NCBI GenBank assembly: GCA_934102255.1
Contig: CAKOSN010000017.1
Location: 1-36,288, forward strand
Length of the DNA stretch: 36,288 nucleotides
Direction of reading: 5' to 3'
Source: an uncultured Bacilli bacterium
GTDB lineage: Bacteria > Bacillota_I > Bacilli_A > RF39 > UBA660
The notes beneath the pieces were generated by a model. It searched no databases. It was not told the origin of the DNA and worked only from the letters and a program-made list of their open reading frames with translations. Shown one piece after another: positions 25,833 through 33,887 of the stretch. Numbering within the stretch: the stretch's first letter is position 1; each line of letters opens with the position of its first letter. The position numbers were made by a program, and so were the translations under genes.

Positions 25833-27836
25833 TTAATTTTTACTAGTTTGGGATAAAAAACTTTCTAAAGTATCTGGATTCCAAATCGTAATACCAAGAC
25901 TCATTGCCTTATCATATTTTGAACCAGGAGCATCGCCTACGATAACAACATCGGTCTTTTTACTAACTGATTCGACAGTAAATCCGCCACGTAATTCAAT
26001 TTCTTTTTTAATCTCATCACGACTACGTCCGGGAATAGTACCAGTAATAACAAATTTTTTATCTTGGAAATTAGCATCTATTATCTTTTTCTCACCTAAG
26101 TAATTCATATTAAGACCAAGTTCTTCTAACTTAGATATTAAAATTCTATTCTTTGGATTATCAAAATAATTACTAATATTAGTAGCTAAAACATTGCCTA
26201 TATCTTTAATATTTTGTAATTCTTCTATCGATGCATTCATCAAATTACGCATCGTCTCATATCGGGACGCTAATAACTTTGCTGACTTTACACCAATACC
26301 ACTTATGCCTAAACCATTAATTAGTCTTTCTAAAGAATTATGTTTACTATTTTCAATCGAAATTAATAAATTACTAACACTCTTATTACCAAAGCCTTCT
26401 AATTCAATTAAATCTTCCTTATCTTTGCTTAAATTGTAAATATCTGGTATATCTTTAATTAAGCCCATGTTGTAGAAATCCTCAACAATTTGTTCGCCTA
26501 AGCCGTCAATATTCATAGCATCTCTAGAAATAAAGTGAATTAAAGCATTAATTTGTCTAGCAGGACAAGCCTCATTTGGACAATATAAATCAATTTTAGA
26601 ATCTGTTAGTTCTAACTTCGTACCACAAATAGGACAATTAGTAATCATTTTATAGTCTTTTTCGACACCACTACGACGTTCTAAAACAGGTCCTACTACC
26701 TCTGGAATAACATCACCAGCTTTATGTAAATAAACATAATCCCCTATTTTTAAATCTTTACTTACTATATAAGGATAGTTATGTAAGGTAGCTCTTCTAA
26801 TTGTTGAACCTGCTACTTTAATAGGCTCTAAAACGGCATTTGGGGTTATCTGACCAGTACGTCCTACAGTACAAACTATATCGGTTAAGCGTGTAATAAC
26901 TTTTTCGGCAGGAAACTTATAAGCAACTGCCCATTTTGGATACTTTACGGTATAACCTAACGTCTTTTGGGCACTTAAATCATTAACTTTAATAACAATA
27001 CCATCTATTTCATAAGGAAGTTCTGGTCTATGAATAGTCCAATAATCAATATAAGCTAAAACTTCATCAATATTTTTACAAATTCTATTATTAGGGTTTA
27101 CTGGTAAGCCGCAGGCTTTAAGTAAATCTAAAGTATCACTATGATGTTTTAAATCTGTATTAGGTAAATGGTACAAAACAATATCTAAATTACGTTCACG
27201 AGTAATACTACTATCTAACTGACGAATAGATCCAGCCGCTGCATTTCTTGGATTTTGAAATAATTGTAAGCCGTTTTTAGCACGTTCTTCATTTAATTTA
27301 TTAAACACTTTCTTTTGCATATAAATTTCCCCACGAACTTCAAGGTCAATTTTTTTATGCAAAGTAAGAGGCAGTTTCTTTATTGTACGCACATTATGGG
27401 TAATATCTTCCCCAATAACACCGTCCCCACGAGTTGCTGCTGATACAAAAGCACCATCTTTATATATTAAAGATACAGCAAGCCCGTCCATTTTAAGTTC
27501 ACAAGAGTAAGCAACATCACCTACTTCTTTTCTAACCTTATTATCAAAATCTCTAACCTCATCATAGTTAAATACATCTGATAAACTAAACATTGGAGTT
27601 GGATGTGTTACCTTCTTAAACTCTGCAATTACTTCGTTTCCAACCTTACTAGTAGGTGAATTTTTTAATTTATATTCTGGATATTCATTTTCTAACTTAA
27701 TTAACTCATCCATTAAAGAATCATATTCATTATCTGTTAAAGTTGGATTATCATTAACATAATATTCTACATTAGCTTTATTTAAAACATTACATAAATA
27801 TTCTATTCTTTCTTTGATATTAGTATTATTTAACAT
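25833..27836 (-). CDS. ligA: NAD-dependent DNA ligase LigA
   Basis: 667 aa, usual length. Seals nicks in replication and repair using NAD+. Order: Ia domain; adenylation domain with the nucleophile in K115-M-D-G; OB fold (GRTGQITPNAVLEPI); zinc finger with four Cys (CPICG ... CPNEACPAR); helix-hairpin-helix region (about 430-560); C-terminal BRCT (FVITGTIPGRSRDEI ... WNPDTLESFL). Upstream in-frame codons up to 27872 have no ribosome binding site; AAGGAAT precedes the ATG at 27836. Confidence 0.97.
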   Translation of the reverse strand: MLNNTNIKERIEYLCNVLNKANVEYYVNDNPTLTDNEYDSLMDELIKLENEYPEYKLKNSPTSKVGNEVIAEFKKVTHPTPMFSLSDVFNYDEVRDFDNKVRKEVGDVAYSCELKMDGLAVSLIYKDGAFVSAATRGDGVIGEDITHNVRTIKKLPLTLHKKIDLEVRGEIYMQKKVFNKLNEERAKNGLQLFQNPRNAAAGSIRQLDSSITRERNLDIVLYHLPNTDLKHHSDTLDLLKACGLPVNPNNRICKNIDEVLAYIDYWTIHRPELPYEIDGIVIKVNDLSAQKTLGYTVKYPKWAVAYKFPAEKVITRLTDIVCTVGRTGQITPNAVLEPIKVAGSTIRRATLHNYPYIVSKDLKIGDYVYLHKAGDVIPEVVGPVLERRSGVEKDYKMITNCPICGTKLELTDSKIDLYCPNEACPARQINALIHFISRDAMNIDGLGEQIVEDFYNMGLIKDIPDIYNLSKDKEDLIELEGFGNKSVSNLLISIENSKHNSLERLINGLGISGIGVKSAKLLASRYETMRNLMNASIEELQNIKDIGNVLATNISNYFDNPKNRILISKLEELGLNMNYLGEKKIIDANFQDKKFVITGTIPGRSRDEIKKEIELRGGFTVESVSKKTDVVIVGDAPGSKYDKAMSLGITIWNPDTLESFLSQTSKN

Positions 27837-27884
27837 AAATATTATTCCTTTCATACTCATTAATTTTATCACTTTTTAGGCAGT

Positions 27885-27913
27885 TAAAAAAGTACAAAGA
27901 ACGAACTTTGTAC
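27885..27913 (-). terminator. Intrinsic terminator between the 199-aa gene and ligA
   Basis: GTACAAAG (27913-27906) pairs perfectly with CTTTGTAC (27899-27892) across six bases, with TTTTTT after it on the minus strand. Confidence 0.85.
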
Positions 27914-27970
27914 CCAATTTTAAAATTAATCGATACTTAAATTTTTTTCTGAAAACTTATTTTACCAAAT

Positions 27971-28033
27971 GGTTATAAAATATTATCAAATAGTTATAAA
28001 ACATTATTAAATAGTTATAAAACACTATCAAAT
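27971..28033. repeat. Three tandem 21-bp repeats
   Basis: Units start at 27971, 27992 and 28013, of the form (A/G)GTTATAAAA(C/T)A(T/C)TAT(C/T)AAAT, with a partial unit on each side. They lie in the 3' untranslated part after the 199-aa gene, before its terminator. No spacers, so not a CRISPR. Confidence 0.8.
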
Positions 28034-28059
28034 ATTTCAAATTAATACATAAACATTAC

Positions 28060-28659
28060 TTAACGCAAATTCCATAAAGGGTCATGATAAGTCATAGCCA
28101 AATTACGTTTATATTCAGCTTGAATTGTTTTATCTAAATTTTGCATGGCTCTTCTTAGCCCTCTTTTTAAGAGCAAAAATCTAACATATCTAAGAGTTGG
28201 CACTACGGTATCAGGTGATGTAGCTAGCCATTCATTAATCTCAGTATCAGATTCTTGTACAGCACTTTGATATATTTTTTTGGCGTCACTAATCTGTTTA
28301 TCACTTAATTTTTCTAAAATTAAATCTTCGAGTTTAGTATCTAAAGATTCATAAATTAAAGCTCTTTCTTCTTTGCTCAAATTTTTCTTTGGATACTTCT
28401 TTAAAGCTTTTAAAAGCGTTAACTCTTCTTGATAAGTTCTTAATTTTTCTCTTTCTTGTTTAGTTAAATCTTTAGCTTTTTTATTTGTTATAATATCCAT
28501 TTCTTTTTTTGTATTAAAATCAACATAAGATAGCCAAAAAATCCATTCTTTAATTAAATCATCTGGTGATTTAAAAGTCATTAAATCAGGACTTTTTATT
28601 AGAATTACACTGCCACCACTTTCATTCATTTCTCTAAAAATCATATCGTTTTTACTCAT
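28060..28659 (-). CDS. Uncharacterised helical protein, paralogue A
   Basis: A 199-aa soluble protein, highly charged and helical, not recognised. It shares the order and many residues of the neighbour at 28844-29425: KEWIFWLSYVD (KEWIYWLSYIN there), YQEELTLLKALKKY (YQEELSLLKALKRY), a middle LEDLILEKLS (IEKVILRRLS), and a late RYVRFLLLKR (RYATYLILKY). It has its own promoter (TTGAAT, 17 bp, TAATAT) and AGGT before the ATG; a perfect hairpin terminator lies about 150 bp past the stop. Confidence 0.8.
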   Translation of the reverse strand: MSKNDMIFREMNESGGSVILIKSPDLMTFKSPDDLIKEWIFWLSYVDFNTKKEMDIITNKKAKDLTKQEREKLRTYQEELTLLKALKKYPKKNLSKEERALIYESLDTKLEDLILEKLSDKQISDAKKIYQSAVQESDTEINEWLATSPDTVVPTLRYVRFLLLKRGLRRAMQNLDKTIQAEYKRNLAMTYHDPLWNLR

Positions 28660-28722
28660 CTAAAATACCTAAACTAATTAATTCTAAATTAACAAGTTAT
28701 CCTTTCTTAACTAACATTATCT

Positions 28723-28751
28723 ATATTAAGCTAGTTTTTATCTTAATTCAA
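28723..28751 (-). promoter_or_regulatory. Promoter of the 199-aa gene
   Basis: On the minus strand TTGAAT (28751-28746), a 17-bp spacer, TAATAT (28728-28723). Confidence 0.45.
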
Positions 28752-28843
28752 TCATTTTTTTCTATTTATCCCTTTTTTCAAAAACAAACACTACCTATTT
28801 CATTGTCAAATTAAAAAAAGCATGAATTATATTCACACTTAAA

Positions 28844-29425
28844 TTATTTTCTAGTAGGAAGAAAGAACTCGCTATATTCTTGTACTTTGCTGTTTAAAGC
28901 TCGAAATGGTCTTGATTTTTCAAAAAGTTCTTCCTTTGATTTTCTAGCGCTTACTTGATACTGGTATTTTAAAATAAGATATGTAGCATAACGAAACGCC
29001 GGAATATTAACATTCTTCAACTTAGTAATTTCGGCTTTAATCTCTTCATCAGTCATTTCTAAAGTACTTCCATATAATCTTAAGGCATTATCATAATCAC
29101 TACTAGATAATCTTCTTAAAATTACTTTTTCTATGGAGCCTGTTAAATACTTTTGAACTAATTTACAATCAGCATCATCAGCTTCTCCCTTAGAATATCT
29201 TTTCAAAGCTTTAAGAAGACTTAATTCTTCCTGATAGGCATTTAAAACGTTTCTTTCTTCATGACTAACATATTTCATGCCTTTTAATATTTCTAGTAAT
29301 TCTTTATCTTCATTATTTATATAGGAAAGCCAATAAATCCATTCTTTAATAAGTTTGTCTTTGGTTTCAAAAATTTCTAAATCAGCTTTATCATCCAAAC
29401 CAACTTTCTTTATTTCATCAATCAT
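28844..29425 (-). CDS. Uncharacterised helical protein, paralogue B
   Basis: 193 aa, diverged relative of the gene at 28060-28659, with the shared blocks KEWIYWLSY, AYQEELSLLKALKRY and RYATYLILKY at matching positions. No signal peptide, membrane helix or catalytic motif. The ribosome binding site is weak (AAAGATAA). It follows topA by 70 bp with no terminator between, so it may be read through from topA. Function unknown. Confidence 0.78.
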   Translation of the reverse strand: MIDEIKKVGLDDKADLEIFETKDKLIKEWIYWLSYINNEDKELLEILKGMKYVSHEERNVLNAYQEELSLLKALKRYSKGEADDADCKLVQKYLTGSIEKVILRRLSSSDYDNALRLYGSTLEMTDEEIKAEITKLKNVNIPAFRYATYLILKYQYQVSARKSKEELFEKSRPFRALNSKVQEYSEFFLPTRK

Positions 29426-29495
29426 AATATTATCTTTACTTATACGATTTATAATTTAGAAAACCATAAATACAAGTACCTTTCTTAATTAAATA

Positions 29496-31529
29496 CTACT
29501 CTTCAAAATCACATTCTGAATTAGAACAAGCAATTTTTTTACCTTTCTTAACTAAAATACTCTTACATTTTGGACAGAATTTATTAATTGGTTCATACCA
29601 GCTAGCAAAATCACACTTCGGATAATTTGAGCAACCATAAAAATCTTTGCCACGTCTTGTTTTCTTAAGTAGTATTTTTCCATCACATTTAGGACAATCC
29701 ATTATCTCAATTTGAACTGGTTTTTCTTTCTTAATATATTTACAAGTTGGATAATTAGAGCAAGCCGTAAATTTACCAAAGCGACCATTTCTAACTACTA
29801 AAGGGCTATTACATTCTGGACATAATTCACCTGTTTCTTCGGCTGGTTTCTTTTCCATATGATGGAAAGCATCTTGAACAAGTGGTTCAAATTCCCCATA
29901 GAATTTTTTTAACAATTCAATATTATTTAACTTATCATCAGCAATTAAATCTAAATCATTCTCCATATTAGCCGTATATTTAACATTAACTATCTTACTA
30001 AAATATTCTTGTAATTTATCGGTAGTTTCAATGCCAATATCCGTTGGTACAAACTTCTTATCTTCTAAAGTTACATAACTTCTGGTTTTTAAAGTATCAA
30101 TAATTGTAGCATAAGTACTTGGTCTACCTATTCCTAAAGATTCTAATTCTTTAATTAAACTACTTTCCGTATATCTTGGGGCTGGTTTCGTAAAATGTTG
30201 AGTTTTGACTACATCATCAGTACTTAAAGTTTCTCCTTCTTGTAATTCTGGTAAAATAACATCTTCTTGATCTTCATACTTAGCATAAACTTTTAAATAA
30301 CCATCAAAGGTTAAAATAGAACCCGTCGTTTTAAATTTATAATCATTATTATCTAAAATAACCGTTGTGCTTTCGACTTTAGCATCAGCCATTAAACTAG
30401 ATAAAGTCTTATAATAAATAATACTATATAATTTGTATTCATCAGGAGTTAAATAAGCCTTAAGACTTTCAGGGGTACGATTTATCGAAGTTGGTCTAAT
30501 ACCTTCATGGGCATCTTGCATATTTTCATCTTTTTTACCCACTTTAACCGAACCAACATACTTTTTACCATAATTTTCTTCAATATATTGTAAGGTATCA
30601 TTAATAAATATTGGCGACATACGAACTGAATCGGTACGCATATAAGTAATTAAACCAATTGTTTCACTGCCAATATCTATACCTTCATATAATTTTTGGG
30701 CCACTTTCATGGTCTTTGATGATGCAAAACCTAAACGATTAACGGCAGTTTGCTGTAAAGTTGAAGTTTTAAATATTGGTTTAGAAGGTCTTTTCTTACT
30801 CTTTTTCGTAACGGATTCAATTTTATAATCCAATCCTAATTTATTAAGAATCGCATCAGCAGCCTCTTCATTTTTAATTTCTAAATCTTTATCTTGATAT
30901 TTAAAAAGTTCCGCATTAAAATCTTTAAAATTAGCGGTTATACTCCAATATTCTTCTGGAATAAAGGCTTTAATTTCTCGTTCACGGTCAACAATTAACT
31001 TTAGTGCAACCGATTGAACACGTCCAGCTGACTTACCACCCGTTTTAGATTGCATTAATTTAGATAATCTAAAGCCGATAATACGGTCAAGCATTCTTCT
31101 AGTTTCTTGAGATTTTACTAAATTATCATCAATCTTTCTCGGATGCTTAAATGCTTCTATTACAGCAGGTTTCGTAATTTCATGAAACTCAATGCGGTCA
31201 TAATCCTTATCTTTTAATTTTAAAGTATCAAATAAATGCCAAGATATAGCTTCTCCTTCGCGGTCGGGATCGCTTGCTAGATATATTCTATTTGCTTCTT
31301 TCACATCTTTTTTTAATTCTTTAATAATACTAGATTTACCTTTAATAGCAACATAATCGGGTTTAAAATCATTTTCCACATCGATTCCTAAACCATATTT
31401 ACCTTTAGTTGAAAGGTCTCTAATATGTCCTTTACTAGATACTACTTTATAATCACTACCTAAGTATTTTTCAATTGTTTTACTTTTAGCAGGGGACTCT
31501 ACTATTACTAAGTTTTTCTTCTTTTCCAT
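29496..31529 (-). CDS. topA: DNA topoisomerase I (type IA)
   Basis: 677 aa. Relaxes negative supercoils through a 5'-phosphotyrosine break. N-terminal Toprim domain (VIVESPAKSKTIEKYLG; DPDREGEAISWH, 88-99, metal site), active-site Y296 in GLITYMRTDS, central hole-forming region, and three C-terminal zinc ribbons of the CxxC...C...C type (CPECNSPL, CPKCDGKI, CPKCKSIL). Length and domain order are those of Firmicutes TopA. In many Firmicutes topA lies near rnhB; here the two are separated by accessory genes. Confidence 0.97.
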   Translation of the reverse strand: MEKKKNLVIVESPAKSKTIEKYLGSDYKVVSSKGHIRDLSTKGKYGLGIDVENDFKPDYVAIKGKSSIIKELKKDVKEANRIYLASDPDREGEAISWHLFDTLKLKDKDYDRIEFHEITKPAVIEAFKHPRKIDDNLVKSQETRRMLDRIIGFRLSKLMQSKTGGKSAGRVQSVALKLIVDREREIKAFIPEEYWSITANFKDFNAELFKYQDKDLEIKNEEAADAILNKLGLDYKIESVTKKSKKRPSKPIFKTSTLQQTAVNRLGFASSKTMKVAQKLYEGIDIGSETIGLITYMRTDSVRMSPIFINDTLQYIEENYGKKYVGSVKVGKKDENMQDAHEGIRPTSINRTPESLKAYLTPDEYKLYSIIYYKTLSSLMADAKVESTTVILDNNDYKFKTTGSILTFDGYLKVYAKYEDQEDVILPELQEGETLSTDDVVKTQHFTKPAPRYTESSLIKELESLGIGRPSTYATIIDTLKTRSYVTLEDKKFVPTDIGIETTDKLQEYFSKIVNVKYTANMENDLDLIADDKLNNIELLKKFYGEFEPLVQDAFHHMEKKPAEETGELCPECNSPLVVRNGRFGKFTACSNYPTCKYIKKEKPVQIEIMDCPKCDGKILLKKTRRGKDFYGCSNYPKCDFASWYEPINKFCPKCKSILVKKGKKIACSNSECDFEE

Positions 31530-31661
31530 AACATCACTTTCTTTTTTATATTTTAATTTTATTATTTAATATTTTATTTCTCTTTTAGCCATTTTATTAT
31601 CCAAAAATGTCAAACGCTGTAATAGTAACATAGTATTTTTATCTTTTCAAGTAGCAAAATC

Positions 31662-31686
31662 AAAAAAAGTAAGATAAATTCTTACT
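31662..31686 (-). terminator. Intrinsic terminator overlapping the stop of the 118-aa gene
   Basis: AGTAAG (31686-31681) pairs with CTTACT (31673-31668), followed by seven T on the minus strand. The TAA stop (31684-31682) lies inside the 5' arm. Confidence 0.75.
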
Positions 31687-32038
31687 CTATACTATTTACA
31701 AAAGGAAAGGAAGTATATCCATCAATATAATCTTTTAACATATTAGAAATTGTAATATATTTATAATTTTTAATCTGATTTAATTCAGATTTTAAGATAC
31801 CAGTATAATCTCGATACACTTTGGAAATTAATTTCTTGTCATTTTGATTTATTAACATTATATTATAAAGTCTATTTAATTTATCATCAGGAGTAACCTC
31901 ATCTGAAATATATCCTTCTAATCTCGCAGTCATTTGGGCTTGTAAAAAGTTTAGTTCTGGGTATTTGCTCATAATTTCCTTTGCTACTAATAGTACCCTA
32001 TCTTCTTCTAATAAATTACCATTATACTCATATTTCAT
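31682..32038 (-). CDS. 118-aa protein coupled to the ClpX-like ATPase
   Basis: A small soluble helical protein that I do not recognise (MKYEYNGNLLEEDRVLLVAK at its start). Its ATG lies one base after the TAA of the AAA+ gene and uses a ribosome binding site (AAGGGAAG) inside that gene's last codons, so the two are made together. A longer reading from 32074 would overlap the AAA+ gene and has no site. An adaptor or substrate of the ATPase is the natural guess, from coupling alone. Confidence 0.72.
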   Translation of the reverse strand: MKYEYNGNLLEEDRVLLVAKEIMSKYPELNFLQAQMTARLEGYISDEVTPDDKLNRLYNIMLINQNDKKLISKVYRDYTGILKSELNQIKNYKYITISNMLKDYIDGYTSFPFVNSIE

Positions 32039-32039
32039 T

Positions 32040-33794
32040 TTAACATCTTCCCTTTTCCTTAAAGGCAGCATCATTTATTCTTTTAACATCTTCAAAAGTT
32101 ATATGAATTTCTTCTTCTGCTCCCACTAATAATTCTTCTAAATAATGACTATTTAAATTGTTTACTACAGTTTGTAAACTTCTAGCCCCTGTATTTAAAT
32201 CATATGCCGCCTCAGCAATTAAATCATAAGCATCTTCATCAATTACCAATTTTTTACCGAAAGAAAAAACCAACGTTTTAAAGCCAATTAAAGGGCTAAT
32301 TTTTGATTCTAGTAATATTTTCTTTAAATCACTCTTACTATAATCTTTAGTATGAACATATGTATTAAAACGGCCAACTAATTCCTTTTCAAAACCCATC
32401 TTTATTAAGTCCTCCGGAGTAATTGAATAATCTTTGGCTTTAGTTGACTCATCATATTTGACGTTAAAACCAATTGGTCGCGATGATGACATTTGCATTT
32501 TATCATTTCTTAAATTAGTTAAGGCTCCCAAACACACAAAGGTTAATTTTGAAGTATCAAACTCTACAGTTTGACCTTTATCTACTTCAATAGTATATTT
32601 GCCACCACCTAAAAAGTCTAATAATTGGTGTTGAACAGCGGTTTTCATAGTTAAATCTCTCGAACTATTATTTACTATTTTATCTAATTCATCTAAAACC
32701 ACTATTCCTCTTTCGGCTTTACTTAAATCACCACCAGACTTAACATATAACTCTTTTAAAATATCCGTTATATTACCACCAACATAGCCAGAAGCAGAAT
32801 AATTAGTAATTGATGTCGCAACAAAAGGTAGTCCTAAATTATCAGTTATATCCTTAGTTATAGCAGTTTTGCCAGTTCCACTAGGACCATCAATAAACAT
32901 AATTGAGCGAGTTCCACTAGGTATATTGGGGATACTTGCAAGTTTTTGATTCTTGATTATATTAAAAAATAACAACTTAGCGGCATTCTCTTGCCCAATA
33001 AATTTCTGTTCTATCGATGCTAGCATTTTTTTAATTTCTTCAGGACTACTCACAATACTTGTTTTACTTTTTGCGTCTTCAGTTTGAGCATCAAAAACCG
33101 GTGAGCTATCATCTTCCGTAATTGTTTTTTCGGCTAAAGTTTGACTTACAGTAGTTTGATTATCATTTTCTTTTATAAAAGTGTCTAATTCAGTAGATTT
33201 TTTATTTTTAGTAAAGGTAATACTTTTCTCTTTAATCATCTCATCATTAAGAAAATTCATAAATTTAAAATATAAACTGTCTGTAACTTCTGAGGGATTG
33301 TGAGCAACATTTGGCTTACCATCCAATCTATTAAACATTTCCCAAACAAATTTATAATGCAGTATGCTCCAAGCAATTACATTTGGGCTTAAAATATTAA
33401 TGTCTACGTCTTCATTAGAATGTTTTGCTCTAAAATTTATTTTTTCTTGATTCAAAAATTTCATTATTTCTCTTACTATCTCTTCAAATTCGTAATAGCG
33501 ATAATCCCGTTCATAATTGGTGCTACTTTCTTGTTCAAAAGAATAGGAATGTACATATTCATCATTAAGTATATAAATATCTATTTCTAATTTATCAATA
33601 AATTTTGGATTTAAATCATTTAAAAATTTTTGGAATTTCTCATTACTTTGTATAATAGTCATTAATAAAATGTAGCAATCCAATTCTTTACAATCCGAAT
33701 CCATCGCCACTTTATTACCATTAATTCTTCTATTAATGGCTGCATTTATAACTTTTTTAGTTTCTTCTGGTAAATTTTCATAACTGTAATTCAT
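32040..33794 (-). CDS. ClpX-like AAA+ unfoldase with atypical N-terminal region
   Basis: 584 aa. The AAA+ module (about 250-584) has Walker A GPSGTGKT (303-310), pore-1 loop GYVG (336-339), Walker B VVLDELDK (365-372), a ClpP-docking IGF loop (441-443), arginine finger in VGRF (R475) and sensor 2 GAR (536-538). All of these are ClpX hallmarks, so ATP-driven threading of proteins into ClpP is plausible. The N-terminal 240 residues are not the ClpX zinc-binding domain: no CxxC pairs are present. They contain two helical stretches (11-72 and 102-158) faintly like the ClpA/ClpC N domain, then a disordered Ser/Thr/Asp linker (195-248). Start: ATG at 33794 with GGAGG; an extension to 33863 would run through the neighbour's terminator hairpin. 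It is probably not the housekeeping clpX. Confidence 0.88.
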   Translation of the reverse strand: MNYSYENLPEETKKVINAAINRRINGNKVAMDSDCKELDCYILLMTIIQSNEKFQKFLNDLNPKFIDKLEIDIYILNDEYVHSYSFEQESSTNYERDYRYYEFEEIVREIMKFLNQEKINFRAKHSNEDVDINILSPNVIAWSILHYKFVWEMFNRLDGKPNVAHNPSEVTDSLYFKFMNFLNDEMIKEKSITFTKNKKSTELDTFIKENDNQTTVSQTLAEKTITEDDSSPVFDAQTEDAKSKTSIVSSPEEIKKMLASIEQKFIGQENAAKLLFFNIIKNQKLASIPNIPSGTRSIMFIDGPSGTGKTAITKDITDNLGLPFVATSITNYSASGYVGGNITDILKELYVKSGGDLSKAERGIVVLDELDKIVNNSSRDLTMKTAVQHQLLDFLGGGKYTIEVDKGQTVEFDTSKLTFVCLGALTNLRNDKMQMSSSRPIGFNVKYDESTKAKDYSITPEDLIKMGFEKELVGRFNTYVHTKDYSKSDLKKILLESKISPLIGFKTLVFSFGKKLVIDEDAYDLIAEAAYDLNTGARSLQTVVNNLNSHYLEELLVGAEEEIHITFEDVKRINDAAFKEKGRC

Positions 33795-33834
33795 ATTAAT
33801 CCTCCATATTATATATAATATATTACCATAAATT

Positions 33835-33859
33835 TTAAAAAAAGAGTAATTTCTTACTC
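33835..33859 (-). terminator. Intrinsic terminator of the LtaS-like gene
   Basis: GAGTAA (33859-33854), loop GAAA, TTACTC (33849-33844), then a T run on the minus strand, about 30 bp after the stop of the LtaS-like gene. Confidence 0.8.
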
Positions 33860-33887
33860 CCATTTAAATAATTTGGTTTTTTTACTT

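Noticed and set aside
27965..28037. CRISPR-like array
   Set aside because: Units are directly tandem with no unique spacers and there are no cas genes.
33795..33863. 23-codon N-terminal extension of the ClpX-like gene
   Set aside because: It contains the terminator hairpin of the upstream gene and lacks a ribosome binding site, whereas GGAGG precedes the ATG at 33794.
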